40,812 nucleotides of DNA from Ruminococcus_G sp050944415 (GTDB taxonomy: Bacteria > Bacillota > Clostridia > Lachnospirales > Lachnospiraceae), in the NCBI GenBank assembly GCA_050944415.1, contig JBMNRA010000020.1, forward strand, positions 1 through 40,812. The letters run 5' to 3'. Positions 8,102 to 15,435 of the stretch are shown in pieces. The notes below the pieces were generated by a model, which was not told the DNA's origin, did not search any database, and worked only from the letters and a program-made list of their open reading frames with translations. The stretch's first letter is position 1; every line of letters starts with the position of its first letter. Both the position numbers and the translations under genes were made by a program.

Positions 8102-8363
8102 CCGTGCAGCCGGGGAGTTAGCGGTGCCCTGTACCTGCAATCCGCTACAGCAGGGGTGATGCCAAACTGCGGGCATTCTTCTGCAGAGCTGCCCTTTATA
8201 AGTGGCGATGACGTTTGGGTCTTACGCAACAGAAATCTGTGAACCGTGTCAGGTCAGGAATGAAGCAGCACTAAACAGAACCTTCTGTGTGCCGTGAGGG
8301 TGCCTGGACCGAGTTAACTGTAAAGGTAACGTCTGTGGAAAGTGTTCAAAGGGCGGCGCACGG
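8102..8363 (+). ncRNA. ffs: signal recognition particle RNA, large Bacillus type
   Basis: The RNA component of SRP, which with Ffh targets nascent membrane and secreted proteins. The conserved Ffh-binding hairpin GTCAGGTCAGGAATGAAGCA is present near 8249-8268 on the plus strand. The 5' end CCGTGC (8102-8107) pairs with the 3' end GCACGG (8358-8363), closing a 262-nt molecule, the size of the B. subtilis scRNA with an Alu domain rather than the short E. coli 4.5S form. The gene points opposite to its dnaX neighbour. No classical U-tract terminator follows; the downstream bases are A-rich and then pyrimidine-rich. Confidence 0.93.
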
Positions 8364-8382
8364 AAAAAAATAAAATACTTTT

Positions 8383-8676
8383 CTATTCTTCTTTTCGAAT
8401 CTGTTTTGACAGCTGATTCACATAGGTGCTCAGCCCTGCTACCAGTATACCCTGAGTCACTGCTGTAAATACTGCCATCGCAATATTACTTCCGCTGTTA
8501 CAGTCACACACTGCGAAAACATATGCAGAACATATGATAATACCCGCCAGCCCAAGCAGCAGAGGAATATACTTATCTTTGATAACCGCAGCTTTTTTCA
8601 TCGCACTTCCCAGAAAGTACAGCACTACAGCCACAATAAGCAATTCCGGTTTTATATATTCTAATAACTGTTCCAT
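8383..8676 (-). CDS. phage holin family protein (Hol44/superfamily V-like)
   Basis: A 97-residue membrane protein with about three hydrophobic segments (residues 11-25, 37-57, 66-86) and a charged C-terminus (QLSKQIRKEE). The sequence 'IKPELLIVAVVLYFLGSAMKK' (interrupted here for brevity), DKYIPLLLGLAGI and FTAVTQGILVAGLSTY resemble Hol44-type holins of Firmicute phages, proteins that open the membrane for phage lysins. No lysin or other phage gene is nearby, so this is an orphan, perhaps a domesticated remnant, in the gap between SRP RNA and tRNA-Ser. The ribosome binding site is weak (GATGAGA before ATG). Family call is by recognition. Confidence 0.7.
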   Translation of the reverse strand: MEQLLEYIKPELLIVAVVLYFLGSAMKKAAVIKDKYIPLLLGLAGIIICSAYVFAVCDCNSGSNIAMAVFTAVTQGILVAGLSTYVNQLSKQIRKEE

Positions 8677-8874
8677 CTTTTCTCATCAATGATATGGTTT
8701 GTTCTATTATACGTCTTACCCTTTCCGTTTGTACGTACTCTCTTGCATTTATTTTTTCCGGTGATATAATGATTATGTCCGTCAGTTCCGGGAGGAGTGC
8801 GGTTCTGCCCGTATCGGAGGTGTCTCGGTTCACACATACAATTTTCCCGGAGGAACACGCTCCGGCTGATGGGC

Positions 8875-8901
8875 AAAAAAAGTTCCGGACTTCTCCGGAA
8901 C
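8875..8901 (-). terminator. intrinsic terminator after tRNA-Ser
   Basis: A perfect 8-bp stem (GTTCCGGA 8882-8889 with TCCGGAAC 8894-8901) and a 4-base loop, followed on the minus strand by seven T residues (8881-8875). It begins 7 bases after the tRNA 3' end. Confidence 0.9.
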
Positions 8902-8908
8902 CTGAAAA

Positions 8909-8996
8909 CGGAGACGGTGGGATTCGAACCCACGTGCCGGTTACCCGACAACTTGATTTCGAGTCAAGCTCGTTATGACCACTTCGATACGTCTCC
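8909..8996 (-). tRNA. tRNA-Ser (anticodon CGA)
   Basis: An 88-nt class II tRNA. Acceptor arms GGAGACG and CGTCTCC pair with discriminator G. The anticodon stem CTTGA/TCAAG closes loop CTCGAAA, giving anticodon CGA for UCG codons. The T arm contains GGGTTCGAATCCC. The long variable arm (TTGTCGGGTAACCGGCA) is as expected for serine. CCA is not encoded. It lies 31 bp after tadA in the same direction, so the two may be co-transcribed. Confidence 0.96.
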
Positions 8997-9027
8997 CCAT
9001 ATCTGATTTATCACGCCATTCATTATA

Positions 9028-9525
9028 TTATGATCCGCTCTTTTCGTCAACCCGGTTTCTTTCCAGTTTTTTCCGTTCCCTTAATTCTCTGAAGAAATCA
9101 GACAACATTTTACTGCATTCCGGCTGCATTACATTTCTTATCACCTCAACCTGGTGATTAAATTCCTGCATTTCCAGAAGATTCAGTATCGAGCCGGCAC
9201 AGCCTGCTTTCGGATTCATACAGCCTATTACCACACGGTCAATTCTCGCCTGCACAATTGCCCCCGCACACATCTGGCATGGTTCCAAAGTCACATACAT
9301 AGTACAGCCTTCCAGTCTCCAGTCACCCAGTTTTCTGCTGGCTTTCCTGATTGCATTCATCTCTGCATGGGAAGTTGTGTTTTTGTCTGTATTTCTTCGA
9401 TTATATCCCCTGGCTATAATTTTATCTTCATATACAATAACACATCCGATAGGAACTTCCAGGAGATGATACGCCTTTTTTGCCTGACGCAGAGCTTCTT
9501 TCATGTACTTTTCATGTATATCCAT
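9028..9525 (-). CDS. tadA: tRNA-specific adenosine deaminase TadA
   Basis: TadA converts the wobble adenosine of tRNA-Arg(ACG) to inosine. The 165-residue sequence has the cytidine/adenosine deaminase zinc site: HAE at 53-55 (zinc ligand H53 and proton-shuttling E55) and PCQMC at 82-86 (C83, C86). The start has GGGAGG four bases before ATG. The gene is directly upstream of tRNA-Ser and near the SRP RNA and dnaX, the neighbourhood seen in Bacillus. Length and motifs are normal; the C-terminal 15 residues are charged and probably disordered. Confidence 0.96.
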   Translation of the reverse strand: MDIHEKYMKEALRQAKKAYHLLEVPIGCVIVYEDKIIARGYNRRNTDKNTTSHAEMNAIRKASRKLGDWRLEGCTMYVTLEPCQMCAGAIVQARIDRVVIGCMNPKAGCAGSILNLLEMQEFNHQVEVIRNVMQPECSKMLSDFFRELRERKKLERNRVDEKSGS

Positions 9526-9605
9526 AATACCTCCCTCTCCTCAGTGCTAATTTTCAAAAAAGTCACATAAACTTTTCAGAAGACACTTTTTGCAGGAATT
9601 TATTT

Positions 9606-10463
9606 ATGTCTGATTATCGTCGCTTTATTTCCTACTTATACGAATATAAAAACGGACAGAAAACCCAAAATCGGGGATTTTTAAAAGCAGAATCCCGGAA
9701 CAACATATGCAAACTGGAAATATATATAAAAGATACTGCTCTTTCCGCCAATCTCCCCATTGATATTTACGGCTTCACAAGAACAGAAAATCAACTTTCC
9801 GGCATTTTTCTCGGATCTGTCCGCAGCGGAAACGGTTCTGCCGGATGCTGCATAAAAACCGCCAGCAACAATCTGAATCAGACTTCCGTTTCTTTCTCTG
9901 ATCTGAGAGGAATCATTATTCTCTGCAGCGGCACCGTATGTTATGCCAGCGCATGGGATGATCTTCCCATAATTGTCAAAGATTTTGTCAAAGCCGGTCA
10001 GAAACCGTCCTCTTCCGAACCGGAGGAGCCAGTCCTGGAGGCCGAAGAAATAAAGAATCCTGAAAAATCAGAAACCGAAATCCGCGAAGACACACCGGAG
10101 TCCTCAGATACAGACAGCCGCCGCTGGGAACAATTACTGAAACATCATGAAGCATTCCAGCCATTTACCGATGGATTTCTGTCTCAGTGTGTAAAACTGA
10201 GCATACAGGACTTCGCCGCCCTCCGGAAAGAACGGTGGATGATCGGCAGCAACCCTTTTATCGCCTGTTCTTTTTCCAGACACCACCACATTATTCTGGG
10301 AAAAACATCAGAAAATGAAAAATGTATTCTGGGCGTACCGGGTACCTATCATCCAAAAGAAAAATTCATGGCCGAAATGTATGGCTTCCCCTATTTTCGC
10401 GCCATAAAATTTCCTGCGGATATTTCCTCTTCTTTCGGCTACTGGTACCGCTTTTTAAACTGA
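9606..10463 (+). CDS. conserved hypothetical protein, DUF6128-like
   Basis: A 285-residue protein without membrane segments or signal peptide. Residues 1-130 form one block (YRRFISYLYEYKNGQK... FLKAESRNNICKLEIYI), followed by an acidic linker (about 134-175, rich in E, P and S) and a C-terminal block that ends GYWYRFLN. This is the arrangement I associate with DUF6128 proteins of Lachnospiraceae, which have no known role. AGGA lies 9 bases before the ATG. The gene faces the NrdG-type gene tail to tail with 8 bp between stop codons, and diverges from tadA. I cannot propose a function. Confidence 0.6.
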   Translation: MSDYRRFISYLYEYKNGQKTQNRGFLKAESRNNICKLEIYIKDTALSANLPIDIYGFTRTENQLSGIFLGSVRSGNGSAGCCIKTASNNLNQTSVSFSDLRGIIILCSGTVCYASAWDDLPIIVKDFVKAGQKPSSSEPEEPVLEAEEIKNPEKSETEIREDTPESSDTDSRRWEQLLKHHEAFQPFTDGFLSQCVKLSIQDFAALRKERWMIGSNPFIACSFSRHHHIILGKTSENEKCILGVPGTYHPKEKFMAEMYGFPYFRAIKFPADISSSFGYWYRFLN

Positions 10464-10471
10464 ATACCCAC

Positions 10472-11167
10472 TCAATCCATTCCCCGCACGTTTGTATCGG
10501 GAATATCTTTGCGCAGCATATTTCGAAACTGGTACATCTGTTCTTTGGTATAGCAGGAAAACACCGGTCGGATTACATTGGCAGAGCTGCGGTAAGCCTG
10601 GAGGTAATAGCGCCTGCTCCCTTTCAGCCATTTCCCAATAGCTGAAAGGTCTGCCTTTTGATGGAGTTCCCGGCACACAGTCGTGCGAAACTCATACTCC
10701 AGAGAACTGTTGATCAGAAAATCCACAGATTCCCTGATTTTTTCCAAATCAACAGTTTTCAGACCAGCTGTTTCCGCATATTTATCCGGACAGTTTTTTA
10801 TATCCATCGCTACGTAATCGATCAGACCTTCCTGATAAAGTTCTTTTAAAACCTCCGGACGATATCCGTTAGTATCCAGTTTTACGTTATAATCCAGCTT
10901 TTTTATTTCTCCAAGAAAAGCGCCAAGATCATCATTAAGTGTCGGTTCACCTCCGGTCACACAGACACCGTCCAAAATCCCCTGCCTTTTTTTCAGAACA
11001 GAAAAAATTTCTTCCTGTTCAATCACCGGTTCTTTGTCCGGGGATAATACCAGGCCTGCATTCTGACAGAAAGGACAGCGGAAATTACATCCGCCGGTAA
11101 ACAGGGTACAGGCAACTTTTTCCGGATAATCTAATAATGTAAGCTTTTGAAATCCATGTATTCTCAT
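10472..11167 (-). CDS. anaerobic ribonucleotide reductase-activating-type radical SAM protein
   Basis: A 231-residue radical SAM enzyme. The 4Fe-4S motif CNFRCPFC gives C27, C31 and C34, and GGEPTLNDD follows at about 88-96 for S-adenosylmethionine binding. The N-terminal MRIHGFQKLTLLDYPEKVAC is typical of the NrdG2 group (anaerobic ribonucleoside-triphosphate reductase activating proteins), which install a glycyl radical on NrdD. No nrdD gene is in this window, so the partner is either elsewhere or a different glycyl-radical enzyme. AGGAGA precedes the ATG. A hairpin terminator separates it from the Rrf2 gene upstream. Confidence 0.82.
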   Translation of the reverse strand: MRIHGFQKLTLLDYPEKVACTLFTGGCNFRCPFCQNAGLVLSPDKEPVIEQEEIFSVLKKRQGILDGVCVTGGEPTLNDDLGAFLGEIKKLDYNVKLDTNGYRPEVLKELYQEGLIDYVAMDIKNCPDKYAETAGLKTVDLEKIRESVDFLINSSLEYEFRTTVCRELHQKADLSAIGKWLKGSRRYYLQAYRSSANVIRPVFSCYTKEQMYQFRNMLRKDIPDTNVRGMD

Positions 11168-11183
11168 TATTCTCTCCTAAATA

Positions 11184-11210
11184 AAAGATGCTGCATACAG
11201 CAGCATCTTT
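11184..11210 (-). terminator. intrinsic terminator after the Rrf2 gene
   Basis: A perfect 11-bp stem, AAAGATGCTGC (11184-11194) with GCAGCATCTTT (11200-11210), and a 5-base loop; the minus strand continues with TTTATTT. It lies 5 bp past the Rrf2 stop codon and only 16 bp before the NrdG-type start codon, so it could also attenuate read-through into that gene. Confidence 0.75.
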
Positions 11211-11215
11211 CTCTT

Positions 11216-11623
11216 TTAATGCCCGGTTTCTCTATCCAAAATCTCTTTAAAACTTTTAGATTTCAGCTCATCTTCCAGCATATTCTGTATTCTCTGCAAT
11301 TCCTCATGTATGGCACACGGCGCATCCTTCGTATTACGGCTGCATCCTTCTCGCATACAATGGGTAATTGAAAATTCAGGCTCAATAGCAAGAATAACAT
11401 CGTACAATGTTAATTCTCCCATATTTCTTACCAGCGTGCAGCCGCCCCGTGTTCCTCGTGATACATGTATAATCTCGGCTTTTTCCAGTTTTTTCAATAT
11501 TTTATATGCAAATGCTTCCGGAATCTCTTCACATTCGCAGATATCACGCGCTCTGATTTTTCCACCGTCTTTTAATGCCCTCACAATTCGGATCGCATAG
11601 TCACTTTCCCTCGTCAATAACAT
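11216..11623 (-). CDS. Rrf2 family transcriptional regulator
   Basis: Rrf2 proteins are dimeric winged-helix regulators, often sensing redox or iron-sulfur status. This one has 135 residues. The N-terminal helix-turn-helix region contains RESDYAIRIVRAL (5-17) and the wing motif SRGTRGGCTL (55-64). Three cysteines at 89, 94 and 103 match the iron-sulfur ligands of IscR-type members, so it probably carries a cluster. No iron-sulfur assembly genes are adjacent, and the target is not visible. The oxygen-sensitive NrdG-type gene immediately downstream may be relevant, though a terminator lies between them. Confidence 0.88.
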   Translation of the reverse strand: MLLTRESDYAIRIVRALKDGGKIRARDICECEEIPEAFAYKILKKLEKAEIIHVSRGTRGGCTLVRNMGELTLYDVILAIEPEFSITHCMREGCSRNTKDAPCAIHEELQRIQNMLEDELKSKSFKEILDRETGH

Positions 11624-11911
11624 AATCCGCTCCTTTTCGCTGCTGGTTCAGTGGTTCCATATTATCGGCTTTAGTATACCAAATCAGCAATCTTACGTCA
11701 ATGGAAAAGCATACAGAATACCCTTTCCTTGCTTAATGCCCAGTTGACCGCCTTGTTTCCGGCACTGAACCAGTATTCATTGCAGTCATAGGCTATTGCT
11801 GCCGAATAATGGCTGTCCATTCCCAGCCCTATGAGTTTCCTCCTTCAGATTTCCCCTCATGATGGTCCCTTGCCTTCAGTTACATTCTTCTCGCTACCAG
11901 GCACACCGCAT
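11624..11911. other. intergenic region between Rrf2 gene and tRNA-Pro terminator
   Basis: Apart from the 40-residue candidate frame at 11698-11820, I see no gene, structured RNA or clear promoter here. Local features are an AGGAGG-rich stretch near 11836-11844 on the minus strand and otherwise unremarkable sequence. Confidence 0.5.
11698..11820 (-). CDS. candidate 40-residue protein of unknown function
   Basis: An open frame encoding 40 residues, beginning MDSHYSAAIAYDCNEYWFS and ending FCMLFH. It is aromatic-rich and has no membrane helix or signal peptide. A strong AAGGAGG sequence lies upstream but 18 bases before this ATG; the in-frame triplet at good spacing (6 bases) is ATA, so either a rare AUA start is used or the original ATG has been lost. 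It is the only coding candidate in the 336 bp between the Rrf2 gene and tRNA-Pro. Composition looks protein-like, but without comparison this remains tentative. Confidence 0.35.
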   Translation of the reverse strand: MDSHYSAAIAYDCNEYWFSAGNKAVNWALSKERVFCMLFH

Positions 11912-11944
11912 AAAAAAGCACCAGTCTTTCAATCAGACTGGTGC
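11912..11944 (-). terminator. intrinsic terminator after tRNA-Pro
   Basis: A perfect 10-bp stem (GCACCAGTCT 11918-11927 with AGACTGGTGC 11935-11944), a 7-base loop, and six T residues on the minus strand. It lies 16 bases past the tRNA 3' end. Confidence 0.9.
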
Positions 11945-11959
11945 TCCGCCTTTTTATAA

Positions 11960-12033
11960 TCGAAGCGACAGGATTTGAACCTGCGACCTCTGCGTCCCGA
12001 ACGCAGCGCTCTACCAAGCTGAGCCACGCTTCG
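11960..12033 (-). tRNA. tRNA-Pro (anticodon CGG)
   Basis: A 74-nt tRNA with acceptor arms CGAAGCG and CGCTTCG and discriminator A. Anticodon stem CTGCG/CGCAG closes loop TTCGGGA, giving anticodon CGG for CCG codons. The T arm is GCAGGTTCAAATCCTGT. CCA is not encoded. It appears to be a single-gene unit followed by its own terminator. Confidence 0.96.
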
Positions 12034-12118
12034 TCAATCAGCTTTCTTATTATAGCATCCGTTTTATTCAAAATCAAGTGTTTTTTTATTTTTTTCATTT
12101 TTTATCCGTTCAAAAGAA

Positions 12119-12157
12119 AAATATCTCAAGGCATGTATAAAGATGCCTTGAGATATT
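12119..12157 (-). terminator. intrinsic terminator after the 3D-domain protein gene
   Basis: A long stem, ATATCTCAAGGCAT (12121-12134) with ATGCCTTGAGATAT (12143-12156), with an 8-base loop, followed on the minus strand by TTTTTCTTTTG. It starts 12 bp past the stop codon. Confidence 0.88.
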
Positions 12158-12168
12158 CCTTTTCCTGC

Positions 12169-13497
12169 TTATCCTACAATATAAACATCTGCATACTGCA
12201 TTCCGAAATTCAGTGCGTCGCTGTGGCTTCCCATAAAAATGTCCACATGACCGTATGCAGTACCCCGATCTTCCACTGTATATACCTGACCATTGATCAA
12301 CAGCTTGGTTCCAAAGGGAATTCCTCCCATGGCAACTGTTCTTCCCGGAGTAGGTGTTGTACCGCTGGCTGTTGCTCCTCCTGACCACTGACCACAGCAC
12401 TTGCTGCAACTGCAGTATGCTGTCAGACGGAAATTACCAAGATATGTACCAGAAGAGGAACTGCTTGTCTCTTCTTCCGTCTCTTCTTCCGCCTCTTCCT
12501 CCGGTTCAGCTTCTTCCTCCGGTTCACTTACTTCCGGCTCAGAGTCTTCCGCTTCTTCAGCCGCCGTTTCTTCCTCTATTTCTTCCGGTTCAGTCTCTGT
12601 TTCCGGTGTCGCTTCCGGTTCCTGTACCGCCTCGCTGCTTTCTTCCGTTTCCTGCGCTTCCGCTTCAGCACGCGCTGCTTCCTGTGCAGCTTTCTCTTCG
12701 GCCGCCTTTCTGGCAGCTTCTTCTTCAGCCGCTTTCTTCGCTGCAGCCTCTTCATCTTTCGCCTGTTTTAACAGAGCGTTAATCTCATTTTCCTGTTCAC
12801 TGATTCTGTTCAGCAGAGCAGCTTCCTCAGATTCTGCATCCTGCAGGTCAGCTGTATATTCTCCGATTTGATTATATGTAACCTGAACCAGCTCTTCCAC
12901 CTGTGCTTGTTTATCTGCACTTTCCTGTCTGAGCTGCTCTATTTCCGCCTTTTCTTCCTTTACAGTTTCTTCATGCTGTGCAATCGTACGTTTCGTTTCC
13001 TGATACTCTTCCAACATATCCCGGTCATACTGAGTAATCTGCGAAATATTGCCGGCTCTGTTCAGAAATTCTGAAAAACTTCCGGACTCAAACAGAATTT
13101 CAAGATACCCTGAATTGGACTGCTCATACATATATTGTATCCGAAGCCGCATATCATTATACTGCTCTTCTTCTTTTTCTTTTGCTTCTTTCAGCTGTGC
13201 CTGAACTTCTTTTAATTCAGACTGCTTGTCCTCAGATTGTTTCTGAAGTTCCGCCAGACTGTCTTTCAAATCCGCAAGCTGAACATTCAGCTCCTCCAGG
13301 TAAGCCTCCGATTCTCCTTTTTTAGCCTCCAGAGACTGAATTCTGCTTTGTGTATCATTCAGATCACTTTCCGTCCGGTTTTTTTCACTTTCCGCGTTCT
13401 GGATTTTCTCCTGTGTAGTTGCTGCTGCAACAGGCAGCACTGACATGGATCCTAATACAACAGTTAACAAAAAGCTTAACAATTTCTTACGATTCAT
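12169..13497 (-). CDS. secreted coiled-coil protein with C-terminal 3D domain (wall hydrolase type)
   Basis: A 442-residue exported protein. Residues 1-26 are a signal peptide ending at VAAAT. Residues 30-270 are a coiled coil (E/K/Q-rich heptads, like PcsB/CwlO N-termini). An acidic linker (about 280-345) is built of degenerate E-P-E/E-E-A repeats, then a serine run (SSSSSG). The last 90 residues are a 3D domain: AYCSCSKCCGQWSG, RTVAMGG, YTVEDRGTAYGHVDIFMGSH. The three aspartates of this fold are found in RpfB/YocH-type enzymes that cleave glycan strands. I choose the ATG at 13497 (GAGG about 10 bases upstream) over an in-frame GTG at 13506. It is monocistronic and probably acts in wall remodelling. 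Confidence 0.85.
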   Translation of the reverse strand: MNRKKLLSFLLTVVLGSMSVLPVAAATTQEKIQNAESEKNRTESDLNDTQSRIQSLEAKKGESEAYLEELNVQLADLKDSLAELQKQSEDKQSELKEVQAQLKEAKEKEEEQYNDMRLRIQYMYEQSNSGYLEILFESGSFSEFLNRAGNISQITQYDRDMLEEYQETKRTIAQHEETVKEEKAEIEQLRQESADKQAQVEELVQVTYNQIGEYTADLQDAESEEAALLNRISEQENEINALLKQAKDEEAAAKKAAEEEAARKAAEEKAAQEAARAEAEAQETEESSEAVQEPEATPETETEPEEIEEETAAEEAEDSEPEVSEPEEEAEPEEEAEEETEEETSSSSSGTYLGNFRLTAYCSCSKCCGQWSGGATASGTTPTPGRTVAMGGIPFGTKLLINGQVYTVEDRGTAYGHVDIFMGSHSDALNFGMQYADVYIVG

Positions 13498-13657
13498 AGC
13501 TTCCACACCTCATAAATTCATTACTGGATTACTGATGGATGTAATTATATCATACATCGTTACAAAATGGAAGCTATTTTTTAATCGTTTGTAATATATG
13601 TGTAATATTTTGTCTTTTTTTTGTAGCTCTTTTGACCAAAATCTCTTAAAATATCTC

Positions 13658-15049
13658 TTAATTTTTCCTCCAGGCATTCAAATATTTATTTTTCAGGACA
13701 CCATTTACCAGCTTTCCCCATCCCAGAGAAAATCCATCGACACAGACCAGCTGCCAACCGTTCGACCGTTTCGTTTCTCCATCTGTTACTTCGATGGTCT
13801 CTCCCCTTAAATACCTGTCTGTTCTGGTATCCCATGCGCTCAGGTTCAGTACCGAGTCAAATTCCTCCATTTTCAGCGCCATGGCAAAAGCCTGGGAAGG
13901 TTCAAAACGTTTTTTCTTAATCTCTCCCATCCACAGTCCATTTCTCAAAAATCTGATTCCCCGGATTTCTTTTCCGAATTCCGGAACCTGAAAAACCTTA
14001 TCTCCCCGGATTTCCAGATTTTTTCGAAATCTTTCCCCTCTTATATAAACCCAAAACTCTTCCAGCAGTTTTTCCGTCTGCTTTGGAACGTCTGAAATAT
14101 TATTCCCTGTTTTACCGCTCGCTTCCGTTGTCTGTCTTTCTATTCCATGCTTTTCCATAAGCGTCATAAAATGACCTTCCCCCTGCATTTTATGAGGCCA
14201 TATACGTACGCATTCCTCCAGCGCGGAATCACCGCTGCCCCACTGGGGATTTCCTTTTGAAAATCCTTTCCACGGAATCATTTGTCTTATTTTCATCTCC
14301 GGATGCTGCCTCAGCAGTCTGCTGATGCTTCCCTCATTCTCTTCCTTTGAAAATGTGCAGGTAGAATACATCATGAGTCCGCCCGGCTTGAGCATTTTAA
14401 CCGCCTGATCAATAATATCCTCCTGTAATTTTGCAAAAAAAGCCGGCCTTTTTTCATCCCAGGTTTTTGCCACTTCCGGCTCCTTCCGAAACATCCCTTC
14501 TCCGGAACAGGGGGCGTCTACCAGTATTTTGTCAAAATATTCTTCAAAAATCTCCGACAGATTTCCTGGCTTTTCATTGGTAATCAATACATTCACCGCT
14601 CCGGTCAGTTCCAGGTTTTTCAATAACGCCCTGGCTCTTGAGGCACTGATTTCATTGGCCACCAGAACTCCTTCCCCTTTCAGCATTGCTGCCAGTTCCG
14701 TTGCCTTTCCTCCGGAAGCAGCACAGAGATCCAGGACCTTCTCCCCCGGACTGACCGGCAATCTGGAGGCCGGCGCCATAGCGCTCGGCTCCTGAAGATA
14801 GTATAAACCTGCAAAATAGTACGGATGTCTGGAAGGCATATCTTCTTCCCGATAAAAATATCCATTTTCCACCCAGGGAATTTTCTGTATGGAAAAGGGA
14901 CAGATTTTTTCAAACGCTTCCGGCGTTATTTTTAATGTATTAATTCGGAGCCCATAATTTCTGGGCAAATCATAACTTTTCATAAATGTCTCATATTCCC
15001 CGCCCAGCATCGTTTTCATTCTCTCTTTAAATTCCTTTGGCAATTCCAT
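13658..15049 (-). CDS. RsmB/RsmF-type RNA cytosine-C5 methyltransferase
   Basis: A 463-residue NOL1/NOP2/Sun-family enzyme that transfers a methyl group from S-adenosylmethionine to carbon 5 of cytosines in rRNA or tRNA. Motifs: cofactor loop DLCAASGGKA (107-116), DAPCSGEGMF (178-187) with C181, and STCTF (229-233) with the catalytic C231. An RNA-binding C-terminal extension follows (about 330-463), ending in a PUA-like segment, as in RsmF/YebU. The frame extends upstream across a terminator hairpin, but AGGAGG lies 7 bases before the ATG at 15049, so I use that start. The target base cannot be read from sequence. It follows spoVG but behind a terminator. Confidence 0.88.
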   Translation of the reverse strand: MELPKEFKERMKTMLGGEYETFMKSYDLPRNYGLRINTLKITPEAFEKICPFSIQKIPWVENGYFYREEDMPSRHPYYFAGLYYLQEPSAMAPASRLPVSPGEKVLDLCAASGGKATELAAMLKGEGVLVANEISASRARALLKNLELTGAVNVLITNEKPGNLSEIFEEYFDKILVDAPCSGEGMFRKEPEVAKTWDEKRPAFFAKLQEDIIDQAVKMLKPGGLMMYSTCTFSKEENEGSISRLLRQHPEMKIRQMIPWKGFSKGNPQWGSGDSALEECVRIWPHKMQGEGHFMTLMEKHGIERQTTEASGKTGNNISDVPKQTEKLLEEFWVYIRGERFRKNLEIRGDKVFQVPEFGKEIRGIRFLRNGLWMGEIKKKRFEPSQAFAMALKMEEFDSVLNLSAWDTRTDRYLRGETIEVTDGETKRSNGWQLVCVDGFSLGWGKLVNGVLKNKYLNAWRKN

Positions 15050-15068
15050 ACAGTATCCTCCTAATATT

Positions 15069-15100
15069 AAAACCCTGCCGGCAACTTTCGGCAGGGTTTT
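15069..15100 (-). terminator. intrinsic terminator after spoVG
   Basis: A perfect 12-bp stem (AAAACCCTGCCG 15069-15080 with CGGCAGGGTTTT 15089-15100) with an 8-base loop; the minus strand ends in TTTTAATATT. It isolates glgC-glgD-spoVG from the methyltransferase gene. Confidence 0.9.
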
Positions 15101-15132
15101 AGTGTAGCACAAGTAATTCCCAATGTCTATTT

Positions 15133-15411
15133 CTATTCGGCAACCGGCTCTTCCATTGCCATTGCCTCTTCATATTTTTCCAAAATGATGTTCTGTATCC
15201 GCTCTCTCGTCTGAGAGTTTATGGGATGTGCAATATCCCGATACTCGCCATCCGTTGCCTTTCTGCTGGGCATCGCTATAAATAATCCTTTTTCTCCTTC
15301 AATCACTTTTATATCATGTACTACAAATTCTTCATCCAGGGTAATGGAAACAACAGCTTTCATTTTCCCTTCCTTCGCCACTTTACGTACCCTTACATCA
15401 GTAATATTCAT
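15133..15411 (-). CDS. spoVG: septation/sporulation regulator SpoVG
   Basis: SpoVG is a small nucleic-acid-binding regulator of sporulation and envelope genes. The 92-residue sequence is typical: ITDVRVRKV at the N-terminus, VSITLDEEFVVHDIKVIEG, MPSRKATDGEYRDIAHPIN, and a helical acidic C-terminus. It begins only 24 bp after the glgD stop and is followed by a strong terminator, which suggests it is transcribed as the last gene of the glycogen unit, unless a promoter lies inside glgD. In Bacillus spoVG has its own sigma-H promoter; none is visible in the short gap here. Confidence 0.96.
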   Translation of the reverse strand: MNITDVRVRKVAKEGKMKAVVSITLDEEFVVHDIKVIEGEKGLFIAMPSRKATDGEYRDIAHPINSQTRERIQNIILEKYEEAMAMEEPVAE

Positions 15412-15435
15412 AACCTTTCTCCTTTTCGTCTCCCT

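Noticed and set aside
8694..8978. Small open frames overlapping tRNA-Ser on both strands
   Set aside because: They run through a tRNA and its terminator and have no coding motifs.
12470..12660. Tandem repeats as a mobile or CRISPR-like array
   Set aside because: The repeats are imperfect, purely coding (E/P/A-rich linker), and have no spacer structure.
12354..12871. Serine- and leucine-rich open frames on the plus strand
   Set aside because: They are the complement of the repetitive glutamate-rich linker of the 3D-domain protein.
13507..13657. Riboswitch (for example c-di-AMP type) upstream of the 3D-domain wall protein
   Set aside because: The 150-bp gap lacks the conserved core and paired elements; it is mainly AT-rich.
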